Origin: Takakia lepidozioides
Taxonomy: Eukaryota; Streptophyta; Takakiopsida; Takakiales; Takakiaceae
Length of the DNA: 64,000 nucleotides
Assembly: GCA_030704615.1 (NCBI GenBank)
Contig: CM060732.1
Location: 45,921,053 to 45,985,052 of the forward strand
Direction: 5' to 3'
The notes below the pieces were generated by a model, which saw only the letters and a list, made by a program, of their open reading frames with translations, made no database searches and was not told the DNA's origin. The first letter of the stretch is position 1. Every line of letters starts with the position of its first letter. Below are positions 35,291 to 48,109 of the stretch, in pieces. The translations under genes and the position numbers were made by a program.

Positions 35291-37340
35291 TTTGATGATT
35301 GTATGTATAAAAAAGTAAACTAATCAAAGACAAACCATTAGGTCTTTTTATAACATGGTCTGTTGGAATAGGGAAAAACTTTTGCTCTTTTAACAATCAT
35401 ATAAGCTTGCTATGAGTTTATAATAAACCTTAAACATCTGACCTCCCTTAAACATAAAATGATAAAAATGGTATACACTAGCAAAACTGCTTTTAGAGGA
35501 AAATGTAACTATTCATTCCAGTCTTGGGTAGTTTTTATTTATTTATAAATAATGCCACTTATTGATGACAAACGTGTATAGTAGAGAAATAAAATAATCA
35601 ATTACAATGGGTGGTGTTACTAGATAAAATATCTATTATATACAATAGAATGCTTTCATTCCATGGCAAAAGATTGTATTACATAAAACGTATGCATAAT
35701 ATGCATGATAATCTTTTTGGATGTATTTATATCAAGCTCCTCCAGTAACTTGAGATTCATGGGTATTTAAAACCCCTAAAATTTAAATAATTATTTATAA
35801 TACCAATTTTTGGCCTAAAAAATTAAATGTTACACATTAACATAAGTTATGAGAGTATTTTAGACCACCACCACCAGATCCAAGTTTATCTCAGTTTTTT
35901 TTTTTCACTAATTTACGTGACAATGAAATTGTTTGCAATCAAACATATATGTGTCAATTTTTTTCATTCAAAACAATAGATATCCATCATGTTTCATGTC
36001 ATTCATACATAAAAACCCCCATTAGACGCCCAAAAAACTGTAGGATTGCGTACATTGATATGTGGAAAACTGAGTATGTTAGTGGAGAGTTATGTGGTGA
36101 CAATTATAATACCCAAGATGGTCTGGTTACTAGTAAATGGAGCCGAAGGAATTTTCAAATTTGCTAACCACATACATATTTTTTCACATTTTGACATACA
36201 TATGAGTATGAAGCTCGTGTGTCATATCCTATTGATTAACTAGTCAAATGTGTAATGGCTCTTCCTTGTGAGTAGTGAGATCTATTTTCATCCATAATAA
36301 ATTTTAAAACTTATAACACGGAACCTCAAATTGAAGCAAAAATTGAAATCAAGTCTTCAAGAATGAAGAGTCATGATTTGACTTGAGACTCTTTAACTTT
36401 GGTAGAGCAATACATGTTACAGCAACATTTGCGACATAGTGTGATAATTTTGTCCATTGATTCTTATTGGAGATTTTGATATTAATAGATTGATTAATTT
36501 ATATAGAAAAATATGAATCACAATTGCTTCTTTTATTTACAACAACTCATCATTTCCATCTCACATTTAATGAAACAATAACCATTCTCAACTAGATTAT
36601 GATATGTGGATTAGCACACCAACAAACCAATGCTATTCAGTTGTAAAGAAACATGTTCGACAACCACAAACCAATATATGGCCTATTTGGCTGTTAAACT
36701 TCCCGATTATGTTAACTATTTCTAATTAATCCATAACCTTATTATAACAGAAGGACACGACTCCCTTGCTTCTCGGATAGTCGAGCGGTCTGAAGTCTTC
36801 ATATTTCTCTGGAGACTGGAAGCCTACATCTCAATATTACAATCACGTTGCACTGCATGCACTATAATAGCAAGTGAGCTATCAATACATGTCAACCAAA
36901 AGATAACCAAGTACTAGTAAAAGTTCTTCAAATCTTTATAACCGCTCATTTTGAGATCCAAATTGATCAACCATCATTCTGTGACCATCATTTTGTTTTG
37001 CAACCGGAAACTACTGCACCGAATAGTAGTACATCTAAGGTAGTATTATGCCTCAAGAAACGTTATCTGTTAAGGGCACCTGTGAAACAAAACTGAGACC
37101 AACCCAAAGAATAAAGCCCATTGAATGCGTTCTTGCTATATATATATATATATATTCTAGTGTTGACTCTGTAACAATGAAGAACATATAAGTTTCTATC
37201 TTTATGGACACAAGAAGTTTAGGATAGAAGCCACCACTCCTACATGCCAAAAACTGTTGTGTAAGCAGTCCCTCCGCAGAGACGGGAAGGTGGCTCCATG
37301 ATCATTTGTAGTGCAAATGATTTGTGGGACTATAAAAAAG
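35291..37340. other. AT-rich spacer
   Basis: No gene seen. A short (AT)n tract lies at 37136-37155. Open frames are short and of chance type. Confidence 0.4.
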
Positions 37341-37389
37341 TGTCATATTAGTTGATGGAGAAATCTCCCAAACAATTTAAAGAAACTGT

Positions 37390-38690
37390 CGGTACATTGT
37401 ACATTGTACATGGCCTTGATTATGTTGATCCTGAGCTGATGGGTGAAGGACTTCGAGGGCAGTGATAGTATCCGCTGAAGGAGGCGCTGGTGTGGAAGGT
37501 GCCAAAGCCTTGGCCGCGCGCATGAGTACTCGCCAATGCGGCCTAACATGAGACTATGACGAAGTCGCCTATGGGCCGATGAGGGTGGCTGCGTGGAGGA
37601 AGCGGGAGGGGCGTGTGCCCGAAATTGACGCTCATCTTGCATACTTTCCCAATCTCCAGATAAAAAACGGCGAAGACGAATGCGCGTCTCTCTGTGCCTT
37701 GACTGACCGCCACGAGGGGGCAAAACCAAACACCACTGAGGAAATAACAAGAAAAGATGCCATGCTGATATATGATCACGAGCCAGCCTATCTAAGGGCA
37801 GACGGAGTGCCAGTTAGACCTCATGACGTAGTGCCACCGGAATTCTAGTATAAAGACGAGGCCTTGGTAGTCCTAACTGAAATGCGCCCAGTACATCTAG
37901 AGCTGAAAGCCAATGCCATGCACAGGTAGGAGGTGGCGCGTGCAAGACACTGGGCTGAAATGGAGAAGTACCATTTGTGTGCGACTGATGAAGAGCCGCA
38001 CACGTGCGCTGGTGTCGCGCAAGCCCTCTGATGCGCGCAAAAAGACGACCGCAAGTTGGGCATGGGGTACGGTCTGATGGGATAGGTGCCTGCTGTTGGG
38101 GTAAGACTGATGGGGTCGGCAATGTAAGCTGCACAACTAGAGAAGAAGGCACGTGAAGAGGCTCATGACCAAAAGGAGTTGGGCTGCCTTGAAGCCGCTG
38201 CCGAGAATGGGATGGAGAACCTAGAGGAGAAGCGACTGGCGTGGGATCTTGAACCCTACCTGAGAGGCGCAGTGGGGGAGGGCTCAACAGACACGGTGTA
38301 AGTTCTTCGGTCGGTGGGCGCCAATAGAAGAATCTGGAATCAGCGGTGGAGAAGACCGTTGTGAAGATGACGACTCTTCTTGAACTTGGTGTCTGGAGCT
38401 TGGACTCTGGTGCGCATCAGGAAAATATGATCTAGGGGTAGGGGTACGTTGGCCTTGGGGTCTTCCAAGAGGAGCAGGTCTTCCAGCAGGAGCAGTTGTG
38501 GCTGTGTTCAGCACCTCTCGTTGTTCTCGGGAGCGAACTGACAGGGATGGTGGAGTAGGCAGTAAATGGGTTGTGGTGAGGGCTGGAGCTGGCTGCATGT
38601 ATGGCGTCAGAGTTGAACAAGCTGGTGGACAAGCCGATCGAGGCCGCCTGACCGGCGTGGGGCCCACTGTTGCACAACGTCCGCTTGCTC
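37390..38690 (-). mobile_element. R2-like LINE, inverted 5' part (zinc finger and pre-RT region)
   Basis: On the minus strand a Pro/Ser-rich N-terminal frame (38667-38284) is followed by 38287-37814. The latter has a C2H2-type finger (Cys-Pro-Thr-Cys, then Leu-Ala-Arg-His-x3-Cys) near 37994-38056. Beyond it come FLSGDWESM and, after frameshifts, STPAPPSADTITALEVLHP, which I recognise as the segment before the polymerase in plant LINEs with a C-terminal restriction-like endonuclease. The polymerase itself does not follow on this strand. Confidence 0.65.
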
Positions 38691-40110
38691 GCTTTGCACT
38701 GCTACCGCTGTCGCTACTGCCAACACCTCTACTAACTTGGTCCAGATTTTGTCCTCCCTGCTCACTTCATTGCTCCGCCCAATGGCATCATAATCCTGGG
38801 AGTCCCTTTTGGCACCACCCAGTTCACAACGTCCTTCTTGGAAGATGCACTCCACCAGGATGCCACCCATGTCGATCTCCTTCCTAGGCTCAGAGATGTA
38901 CAGATAGCATAAGGAATCTTGACAAAATGTTTCCTTCAGCGTCCCTCATATCTCTTGCGCACTGTTCCACCCAGCCCAGATTTCCTACACCTCTTATCTG
39001 GGTTTGATACTACCATGATGACTATCTTCGGGAGATTGTTAGGACCGGGAGCTCTGGAGGGTACTCAGGGACTTTTGCCACGACAGCAAGCCACCCTGCC
39101 CGTCTCTTCCGGTGGTATGGGTCTTTTGTCCACTGTCACTACCGCCCCGTCAACTTTCCTCGGTAGTTGGGCGTTGGTTGCGCCAACCCTCGCTTCACGA
39201 TTTCTTTGTGACCATCGTCCCATCCTTATGGACGCCGTTGCACATGTCGACAGTGGCATTTTACCCTTCCAGTACCATCTCCACTCTGCACGAGATCTTC
39301 TTCCGGCACCGGCGCGAGTATGTCTACCACCATTTGAGCAGTTGATTAATGCTCAAGGCCTCGACCATCTTTAGGAGTCCATTTCCAAGCGCGTGCACCG
39401 TCATTCCTTTTCCGGCATGCTCTCAAGTGCTTCTTCTGAGTTGCATCGAGCCCAACTTCTATCATGCGCAGGACCCGGAGCAGGGACATGGTTGGCAGCA
39501 CGACCCACTATCACACCTTTTCGCCTCTCATCCCCTATTTTCACTACTGCACTCCGCCTTCGACTCGGTTTGCCTCATCCTTCGGCATTGGGCCTTCAGC
39601 GCTGCGTCTGTCATCAGCCCATTGATGACCTTGCCATCCATCTCCTCCCCTGTCCATGTGGTGGTGAGCGCACTGCGTCTCATGATATGGTTCGCGATGC
39701 GATGACATCTATTGCTCGGGAGGCAGGGTATCATGTACTGCGTGCGCAACCACATCTACGACCCACGCTCACGTCCCACTCTACACGCCGCCGTGTTGAC
39801 ATCGTCCTATCTAGAGATGGTTTGCGTACCTTAGCGGATGTCGTTCTCGCCGACCCCACTCGAGCGGATCTGCTATCTCGTGCAGCTACCATACCAGGCA
39901 CGACAACCACTGTAGTAGCTCAGGCTAAGGAACGCGACTACAACGATTGTTACCCCATCGACATATTTCTTCTGTTGGCGGTCGAGATATTTGGCTCATT
40001 GCACCGGCACTTCGACGATTTCCTGCGGACATGTGCACATCATGCAGCCAAGAGCGGGTCCACTGACATCCCATATGCCTCCGTCCTTGTCGCCTACTAT
40101 TGACAGTGTG
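38691..40110 (+). mobile_element. R2-like LINE, 3' part (RT thumb and restriction-like endonuclease)
   Basis: The plus strand begins with GIIILGVPFGTTQF (end of the RT palm), then KCFLQRPSYLLRTVPPSPDF and LPVSSGGMGLLST. A long frame at 39393-40103 holds CVCHQPIDDLAIHLLPC (zinc-ligand cluster) and RRRVDIVLSRDG, LADVVLADPT, fitting a PD-(D/E)xK-like endonuclease domain. Frames are broken before 39393. It is head-to-head with the inverted 5' part. A second copy of the 3' end lies near 40960-41035. Confidence 0.7.
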
Positions 40111-40229
40111 TTTCAGTTGCTTTGCAGAGAGCACAAGCCATATCTATTTTGCATCGGGCTAATGCCATGCAGGGTCCACCACGCCTGATAGGTTTTGTCA
40201 TATGAATAGGCCACTGCAACAGCCAGCCC

Positions 40230-40370
40230 CACCACGTTGTAGCCCAGTGGTAATGGCCACATACCACCTCAAAAGCGGTTGTGGGTTCAATCCACGGCGT
40301 GGTGTCACAAAGTTGTGCCCTATGGGACCATAATTTACACCTCCCAAAGGAGGCGTCTTATATTATTATT
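40230..40370 (+). repeat. tRNA-derived SINE
   Basis: A-box TAGCCCAGTGG (40240-40250) and B-box GGTTCAATCC (40284-40293) fit the RNA polymerase III consensus at tRNA spacing. The tail is TTATATTATTATT. A sister copy starts at 60395. Confidence 0.8.
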
Positions 40371-40639
40371 AGGCCAGATCCCACACATCCATGCTATAGT
40401 GATCTATCCTTGAGGCATATTACTATTCTTAACATGTTAAAAAAATTGATATTGAAAAAAGAAAAAAGAACTCAAACTTCTATTTTAATTCTTGTGTTAA
40501 ATGAGCAATACATATTCATGATATATTTTGAAGGAATGTCTCTTAAAATAAAATTCATTATTAAGATTTAAAGTTTTTTCCAGCCAAAAATATTTTTATC
40601 CCTAATTAATCTTATTTTTCTAATTTATTTAATCAATTG

Positions 40640-40853
40640 ATTAGGACCTGGATCCGAACCCGTGAACCCGCTAATATTTCCCAACAACTACCCAGACCTT
40701 AACCCGAGTCCATGTTGACAAACCCGGACCCGAACCCGGACCCGGATTTTCCAAATTTCAAAAACCCGGATCCAGACCCGGACTTGGCTCAAAAAACAAA
40801 CCTGAACTCCGACCCTGCGGGTTCCTTAAAAAGGCAGAACCCGCACAACACTG
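40640..40853. repeat. CCCGG-rich TIR-like repeat
   Basis: Repeated ACCCGGACCCG/AACCCGGA words end in ACCCGCACAACACTG, the inverse of the tip at 12010. The opposite end is unclear. Confidence 0.45.
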
Positions 40854-41039
40854 GTTATGACGTTTGCTTGCCTTTCGAAGTCGACAGCTACATGACTTTG
40901 TGCTCCTCATGCAGTAAAAAGCAAGGGCATTAGTAGGGCTCCCGCTTCGGTTCCTCTAGCCTTCTTTCGACCACGGTTTTTGTTGCTTTGCAGCAGGCAC
41001 AGGCCATGTCTATTTTGTGTCGGGCAAAGGTGGCCGGAC

Positions 41040-42830
41040 GGCTCATCTCACCTCCCACCCATTTCTGACCTACCTCCCCTTCTATTGTCTGATTTGCTTC
41101 AGGCAGTTGTCAGAATTTCAGGTTGACTTCAATTGCTTTTCGTCTGAGCTTTTGTTCTGTTTTTGCTTTCCTCCTCACGTTGGAGATGTGTTTTACTCTC
41201 AGTACAATCACATCGCAGTCGGGTTCTCAATGAAGCCCTCCAGGGTTTCCAATGTCATTCACGTTGTTGCTCTTGTTTGCCCCATGAAGAATTGGGCCTC
41301 CCACGTAGTGTGCTTCCCATGCACAATCCATAGTCACACTTCGTGTTCTTACTTGCAACAACATATATTGCGGCACTCATATTTTCAATGAACTGGGAAG
41401 TGTACAGTTGAATTGGCTATATTGTAAGTGAATGTTGAAACTAGAGTGACATAGCCTTGCTGATTTCATAATCAAGGATCCAGTGCTATGTTCGCATTGC
41501 ACCATCAATAATTGAGTATACACAAACTGTACGACAGAGTATGTTTCAGATGTGGGTCTGGCTCGGGGGCGTGTTCCGCAGAAAGCTTGGAATCCTTCTT
41601 CCTCTGACGCTCAGAGGTTGAGGTCGCCCCTGGTAGTCTTGGGGAAAAGGCCTCGCGATCTGCGTTTGCATGTTCATGGAGAATCTCACTGTCTGGTTTT
41701 GTAAATCGCCTTTTGCCTCATATGTCAACACGAGTTTTCCGTGCATCGGCCATTGTTCGTTACTTCCTGCTTACTACTCTCTCTCTGCGTTGGAAGGACA
41801 TCAGGTATGTTCAAGGGAGTAGGGAGTAGCACGGTCGGAGAGAAAAAAACGGCTGTCCTTCGCAACAACTACCGCGATTTGTGGAGTGCAACATCTCGTT
41901 TTCGATTATCTCCATTGGACAGCACAGGCTGTGTGGCGGAATTGTTTTCCAGTTGGGCGGTCCCGAGCTGGAGACCCTATGATGTCTTCCAAGCCTCCAG
42001 GGAAGCTGAAGCAAGGTAAGGATATGTAGCGATTCGGTTTAATTGTGGGTCTTTGAACCGTGTGCTGAGGATCCAGTCTCCGTGCAGTCCTTGGTCCATC
42101 CCAGCAGAGCTACATGCATTTTGGGTGCGGGAGTTCAATTTTTCTTATGTGATCGTCACCCTCTTTCCAGTAGCAGGCTATTACCCCAGGTGTGACACAC
42201 ATGGCTGGCTTTTCTACCAGTCGACCTATTGTCACAATTGCAATCACATTGAGTACACATCGACTGTTCCCGTTCCCTGAGAGCGTGTCGAGGAACGTGA
42301 AGGCCAATCCAGGCCACCATGTGAAGCTTGTGTGCAACATGCGACAGTGATTGCAGTCACCCAAAAAGAGAAACAAACACACTTCGAAAGTCCCAAATTG
42401 CTGTTGAGAGAGAGAGAGAGAGAGAGATCCTGGGTAACACTAAGACAATTAGAGCTGCTAAGGATGTATGTTTTATGTTTTAGTGGTGTCTGAATGCAGG
42501 CCAAGGGATAAGCCTAGAGCGGCCTTGGCAGGAATTTATGTCAGATTATTAGCACTCGCAGGACAAATGACAAAGTCTGGTCAAACGCCAGCCATGGCGG
42601 AAGGGGATTATCAGCCACAATTGGTCTGGCTTGAAGGACAGCGTTGGCCATTGCAGCCATCGCAATCTTAGTCAGCATCTACGGCAACATCTGTAGTATT
42701 GGGTATGTTCCTTGTATGCATGAATCAGACACTAGAGTAACTTGCAGGTATGTCTCAATGTATACTCAGTAAAGACTGAGGCAATCAAAAGCTAGCCAAG
42801 GCTCATGGTCTTGCATGCAGGTCAAGCAAT
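41040..42830. other. Spacer with no assignable gene
   Basis: Several frames of 60-125 codons occur on the plus strand (for example 41017-41391 and 41741-42019), but none has a family I recognise or convincing splice logic. A (GA)n tract lies at 42409-42427. Confidence 0.35.
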
Positions 42831-42835
42831 GAGCA

Positions 42836-43036
42836 TCAAGTGGCTCTGGCAAGAATTCTTCTTAGATCCCTTACAATGGTGGGAAAACAGGTTTGAAAAG
42901 GTGAGGCCATCTCATTCATGAGTGAAGGAGTTTGACAAGGGATTGTGACTGAAGCTACATGCAATGGCCCTGCAAGTGCGGCTCCACACATGAAACCCAT
43001 ACCAATTTGGTCTGCCATAGGCAATGCAGCGGCCAC
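42836..43036 (-). mobile_element. Fragment of the methyltransferase-bearing Gypsy element family
   Basis: The minus frame includes QIGMGFMCGAALAGPLH, nearly identical to QIGMGFVCGAALAGPLH at about 18580-18625 in the large element. The match is about 80 bp with no LTR nearby. Confidence 0.75.
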
Positions 43037-43405
43037 GATGATACTTTGTGGATTCGATTGTCTCTCTAGCTGCTTGCATTAATGACAATTCCTGTTAAAT
43101 GCATGAAAAATCTGAATGTTCCTATCAGGGTTTTCTTCAAGGTTGATCTGTTTTAATTGAAAGATGCTTGGACTTGGGTTGTTGCCTGCTCTGTGTGAAT
43201 CTGTAATTTGAAGCTACAGTTGCTCAGGTGCCCATGCAGGTATTTTCACAGAAGAGTCCAACATCACCAGACTTCCGACATATGCCAAATCAGGACCTTT
43301 GGAATCAAATGGTGGGGTACACCAAGGAGCTCTAGTCCGAGAATCCAACTGGCATTATTTTTTCTTGATGGGTGGTACAGTTTATGCTCAAAGTAGATCA
43401 TTGCA

Positions 43406-45003
43406 ATGATTGTACAGCAGACTGGTGGCAGGGGTAGCACCCCCGACATGACCTCTGCTGTTGAAGGAGGACCTCCAGATGGACTCGTCAAGAACTCTTC
43501 TGGTACTTGTGGGGTTATATGGACACTATGTAAGGCAGGGCAACTTGAAGAGGCGCTGCACATTTTGTACCATGGAGGCATTCAGGCAGACTCCTGTACT
43601 TATGGCTGTGTTTTGCAGGCGTGTATTGACATGAAAGATATAGCACAGGGAAAGCAAGTGCACGCCCACATCAACCAAAGTGAATTCAAACCCGACATAT
43701 TTCTCTTCAACTCCCTGGTCAACATGTATGCTAAGTGTGGCACTGTGGTTGATGCACGTGGAGTGTTTGACAAAATGCCCGAACGAGATATATTTACGTG
43801 GAATACGATGATAGCAGGATATACCAAGCATGGGTGTGCTACCGAGGCTTTCAAAATTTATGAGAAAATGCAACGGGAAGGGGCAAGTCCCGACAGGGTC
43901 ACATTCGTTTGCATGCTCAATGCATGTGCCAGCCTAGGAAATCTGAAGAAGGGCAAACAGGCTCATACTGACATCATCAAAGGCTTAATTCTGACACATA
44001 TCATTCTGGAGACTGCCCTCATTGACATGTATGCCAAATGCGGGAGCATGAAAGATGCACGCCAAATTGTTTGATGATATGACTACACGAAATGTGGTGT
44101 CATGGAAGGCCATGATCACAGGATATGGTCAGCATGGGTGTTGTAAGGAGTCTATGAGCAAATGCAACAGGTCACCAAATAGGGTCACATTCATTTGCAT
44201 ACTCAATGCATGTGCCAGCCTAGGAGCTCTTGAAAAGGGTAAAGAGGTCCATATTGACCTCATCAAAGCTGGAATCGCATCGTATGTACATTTGGATAAT
44301 ACACTTGTTGATATGTATGCCAAATGCAGGAGTATGAAGGATGCGCGACGAGTGTTTGCCAATATGCTTGAACGAGATGCCGTCTCATGGAATGCAATGA
44401 TTGCAGGATGTGCCCAGCATGGCTGTGGTAGGGAGCCCTGCAATTATTTGAAGAAATGCAACAAAAAGGGTGGAGACCAAACAGTATCACTTTTAAATCT
44501 CTTCTCTCTGCATGTAGTCATGTGGGCCTGGTGGATGAAGCCTGCCACTACTTTGAGTTGATGATACAAGATCATGGCCTTACTCCTACAGTTGGGCATT
44601 TTAGCTGCATCGCGGACCTTCTTGGCCGGGTAGGGCGGTTGGATGAGGCACAGGATTTTATCAACAAAATGCCAATTGAATCAGATCCTGGGGTGTGGAG
44701 GTCCTTGCTCGGTGCCTGCAGACTTTATGGTCATGTGAATCTAGCAGAACGTGCAGGAAATGCCTTATTAAGGGAGATCACCAACAGAAGCTCTGGTATT
44801 GAACATCTATGGCCTGGCTGCCAGGTGGGGATGAAATAGAGGACGGAAGGAAACCTAGGCTTGTCAGCTGCATTGAGAGCATCAACCTGGTGCATAAAGT
44901 TCCATCCACGATTCAGGCTGTTCGTACTGAGCTAAAGAGATTGTTAGGGTCAGGTGGTGTGATGTGTGTTGTAGTGCATGAATTGGAGGAGGAGCAGGAA
45001 TAG
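43406..45003 (+). pseudogene. PLS-class PPR pseudogene
   Basis: The first frame (43406-44074) starts with an ATG and holds PPR motifs such as NSLVNMYAKCGTVVDARGVF and DRVTFVCMLNACASLGNL. A one-base gain near 44065 shifts the frame; 44055-44440 continues with TRNVVSWKAMITGYGQHG. A short deletion near 44165 and a one-base loss near 44435 follow, then 44456-44839 has E-domain text (GHFSCIADLLGRVGRLDEAQ, GVWRSLLGACRLYGHVNLAE). No DYW domain is present; the 3' end decays. PPR proteins bind organelle RNA. It is a relative of the gene at 48666, not a recent copy. Confidence 0.88.
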
Positions 45004-46550
45004 TTCGTGTTTCCAACCATAGTGAGATGCTGGCCAGTGTTTTTGGCTGATCAGACCCTTGTGATGTTATATGTACCCCTACGAGCTCTGCTCGCTGGTG
45101 TGTCTTGTCTGGTGTCAGAGGCCATGACCCAAGAAACAACCGGTTCCATGTCAAGCTAATCTCAAACATTGGTGGGGAACAGTTGGATGCAGAAAGCACT
45201 TCAAAGATCCTCGTCGGGAGTGCTAGTGACCCAAGCAACATATGCAAAGGGAAGTGAGTCTTTTCCAATGTGATGGGCGAAAAGGTGTCGTTGTGCCATG
45301 GTAGACGGTAGCATTTCAGAAGCAGGACGAGGCGGTGGGCCCCTTATAGAAGCACCACCACCGCCTTAGGAGAGTATATAAGGGCTAAACTCTACAGGGT
45401 TTCTTCTGCCTCCACCTCAGTTAGGGTGGGCTCTGCAAGCAGGGCCTCCTTAAAAAAAGTAAAGTTGGAACCTAAACCATCTTCAAATGAATAGAAATGA
45501 CAAATAAGGTCAATTTAAAGTAAGCCCTGCAAGCCCCACAAGTTTGTGTGGGCACTGAGGATTAGAGGGTGATTCAAGAATTAGAAAAGGAGGGAATGGA
45601 ATGAGCAAAAGGGGGCTTTGGGCGAGAGACAAGGGTGCAAAAAAATAGGAAGGAAAGTGTAAGGAAGATGCTCTACACAAAATGGCGGCTATCTCACACG
45701 CACACAAAAGGATGGTTACTGGACATAGAGCCGGTGGGAACAGACAAATAGAGAAGGAGATCCGGGGTAGGTATAGTGGAAGGCTGGATGCAGCCATAGG
45801 AGAAAGACGTGTGCAGAGCCAAGGTTGCAGAACCATGGTTCCAGAGCCATTTTGTGGATGAGGCCCGAGATGAGAAAAATCCTAACCATTGAAAAGGAAA
45901 GATGGAAAACGGGTAGAAAAGTTAGGTCATTTCCAACCCACTGACTTGGCTGCCCGAGAGAAGGCAGCCTGCTTGCACACCTGCAATCGATCGGGCACTT
46001 CGAAGCCTTCGTTTCTTGAGCAATCGGATTGTTGTTCGCAGACTCCAGGATCTAGGTTTGGATTTTTCTGCGCACTTGTGTACTGTTGTGTGATTTTTCC
46101 GTTTTTGCTTGCTCTGGTCTGTCATGCGTGTTGCGTTTTGATAGTGGACGCAGGGAAGTCTGCAGGGTTGCGTTGGAGATGGGTTTGTGGATATCTGAAG
46201 AATAAGGGGCTCATTTCTGCAATTTTAGTGCTGGCTCGGAGGAGCTTTAGTCAGCTGATGCTGTGGCCGATGTGGTGGGCGACTGGCTGTCTTAGATGGA
46301 TAGGAAAGAACGTGGAGTTGCAGAGGATCTGCAAGTTAGAAGTGGGTGGAGTGTCGCTGATCTGAACTTTGTGATATGTGACTTGGAGCAGGGTCTTTGG
46401 AGTGATTATTCTGTCCGAGATTATCCTAGTTGTCTGGAGGGTCCGAGCCTTCATCGTAACCCTATTTTACCCAGTCTCGACATGTTGAGTATGTCAAACT
46501 TTTAGGATGATGAGAACATATCTGACGTAACTGTGTCGATGTGCAGCACG
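45004..46550. other. Upstream region of the cyclophilin gene
   Basis: No coding gene is supported. A TATA-like TATATAAG stands at 45375-45382, about 1.17 kb before the cyclophilin start codon, and could serve a transcript with a 5' UTR intron. An open frame at 45889-46365 has no family resemblance and may be leader sequence. Promoter assignment is inference. Confidence 0.35.
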
Positions 46551-47069
46551 ATGGCCCCAAATCCCCGTGTCTATTTTGACATCCACATTGGGAGCAAGCC
46601 AGCTGGGAAAATTGTCATGGAGCTGTACGCTGACACCACCCCGAAGACTGCGGATAACTTCCGTGCCCTCTGCACTGGGGAGAGGGGGGTCGGCTCATCA
46701 GGGAAGAAGCTCCATTTCAAGGGTTCGTCGTTTCACCGTGTGATCCCTAATTTCATGTGCCAGGGAGGTGACTTCACCAGGGGAAATGGCACCGGCGGGG
46801 AGTCGATCTATGGTGCAAAGTTTGCAGATGAGAACTTCGTCAGGAAACACACTGGAGCTGGAGTTTTGTCCATGGCCAATGCAGGAAAAGACACTAACGG
46901 GTCTCAGTTCTTCTTGTGCACTGTGGCCACCCCATGGCTTGATGGGAAGCACGTGGTGTTTGGACAAGTCGTGGATGGCATGAATGTGGTGAAGGACATT
47001 GAGAAGGTTGGTTCTGAAAGTGGATCGACAAAGCAAAAGGTTACTATTGCTGACTGTGGTCAGCTGTAG
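46551..47069 (+). CDS. Cyclophilin A-type peptidyl-prolyl cis-trans isomerase
   Basis: The single exon encodes 172 residues, the usual length of cytosolic plant cyclophilins. Met at 46551 (ACGATGGCCCC) was chosen because the protein then begins [11 protein letters not shown] as in relatives; codons upstream are leader. Catalytic and cyclosporin-binding residues are present: Arg63, Phe68, Met69, Gln71 in [15 protein letters not shown], plus Trp129 and His134 in [13 protein letters not shown]. The plant-specific insertion is at residues about 47-54 (VGSSGKKL), with Cys41 and Cys169 that are conserved in plants and may be redox-sensitive. It catalyses proline isomerisation and assists protein folding in the cytosol. 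No transit peptide or extra domain is seen. Confidence 0.97.
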   Translation: MAPNPRVYFDIHIGSKPAGKIVMELYADTTPKTADNFRALCTGERGVGSSGKKLHFKGSSFHRVIPNFMCQGGDFTRGNGTGGESIYGAKFADENFVRKHTGAGVLSMANAGKDTNGSQFFLCTVATPWLDGKHVVFGQVVDGMNVVKDIEKVGSESGSTKQKVTIADCGQL

Positions 47070-47893
47070 GGGCTCTTCTCCCTGGTTTTCTTGCTGCCTC
47101 TTTCAGTTCCAGTTATGAGAACTGTTAAGAGGCAGTGGGCAGGTTTGGCCTGCAGCTCTACTGTGTATGTTTGAATATAGGGGACGTCTGAGTTTTAGAT
47201 CCTGCCCAGCTCTCAATATGCCAGTCGTCTGATACTGAAAGTAATGAGGGTTATAGGATTCATCTTTGATCTTACGGAAATGCAGGAGTGTGGTTTGGAT
47301 CATTTGAAAAAAAGGGAGGAAGCCCTTAGGAGCTTTATTGAATTTACTAAATGTTTTATTTTGATTTCCATACAACTTTAAAAAACGATGACGATGATGT
47401 GGCCGACGAATATGAGAGCAGATTTGACAAAAGTAATTTTCATAATTTAGCTCAGCTCTCTTTCTTTCAATCTAAGAGGAAATTATGTAGTTTCTAGGTG
47501 TTCTCTCTACTCTCTACCTCTGTCTGAACTCTCCTTCGTGACCTCTAATCAGTCAGGAGTGTTCCTCCATGGTTACGTAGTGGTGTCTCTTTTGTAAGCC
47601 TTCATGCCTCCTTCACAAGGCTATTTTTACCTCAATCCATCAATCTATTTCAAGGCTTCACCCTTGACTGTCCATTTGGGCCACTAAGACTAGTGGTTTC
47701 CTTTGGAAAATTTGTATTAGGATCCTTTCTCTTGGGGCATACAAAAGTCCTATATATCCTTCCATCTTGTATGCCTGAGTGTTGGATGAAACAGCTGAGC
47801 ACTATCTCTGCAGATTGTTTGCTTTGCCTACGTCGTTTGGTCACGAGTTGGAACTTGTTACTCAACTTGAAAGGCATGCATCTACTCAACGCT
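47070..47893. other. Cyclophilin 3' flank
   Basis: Probable 3' UTR followed by unassigned sequence. No further gene seen. Confidence 0.4.
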
Positions 47894-48109
47894 TAGGGAA
47901 TTCCAAAAAGGCCTTGATGTGAAATGCATGGCAATTCACTTGATCACCCCCTAAAAGTGCGCAACTCAAATGAATTGCAAGGGCAATTCAATTGAACTAA
48001 CCCTAATTTGCAATTCAATTGAATTGCTGACTACAATTCAATTGAATTGCGCACTTTTAGGGGGGTGATCAAGTGAATTGCCATGCATTTCACATCAAGG
48101 CCTTCCCTA
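47894..48109. mobile_element. 216-bp palindromic MITE
   Basis: It is almost entirely two inverted arms. TAGGGAATTCCAAAAAGG and CACCCCCTAAAAGTGCGCAA on the left are matched inverted on the right (CACTTTTAGGGGGGTGATCA, AAGGCCTTCCCTA). CAATTCAATTGAATTG palindromes lie in the middle. It shares its tips with the 1.2-kb element at 5447-6643 and is an internally deleted member of that family. Confidence 0.85.

Noticed and set aside
36770-36820. tRNA-Ser/Leu-like motif
   Set aside because: Only a D-arm-like stretch; no acceptor stem or B box could be paired.
45889-46365. 158-codon plus frame upstream of the cyclophilin
   Set aside because: No recognised family and mixed composition; more likely leader or spacer.
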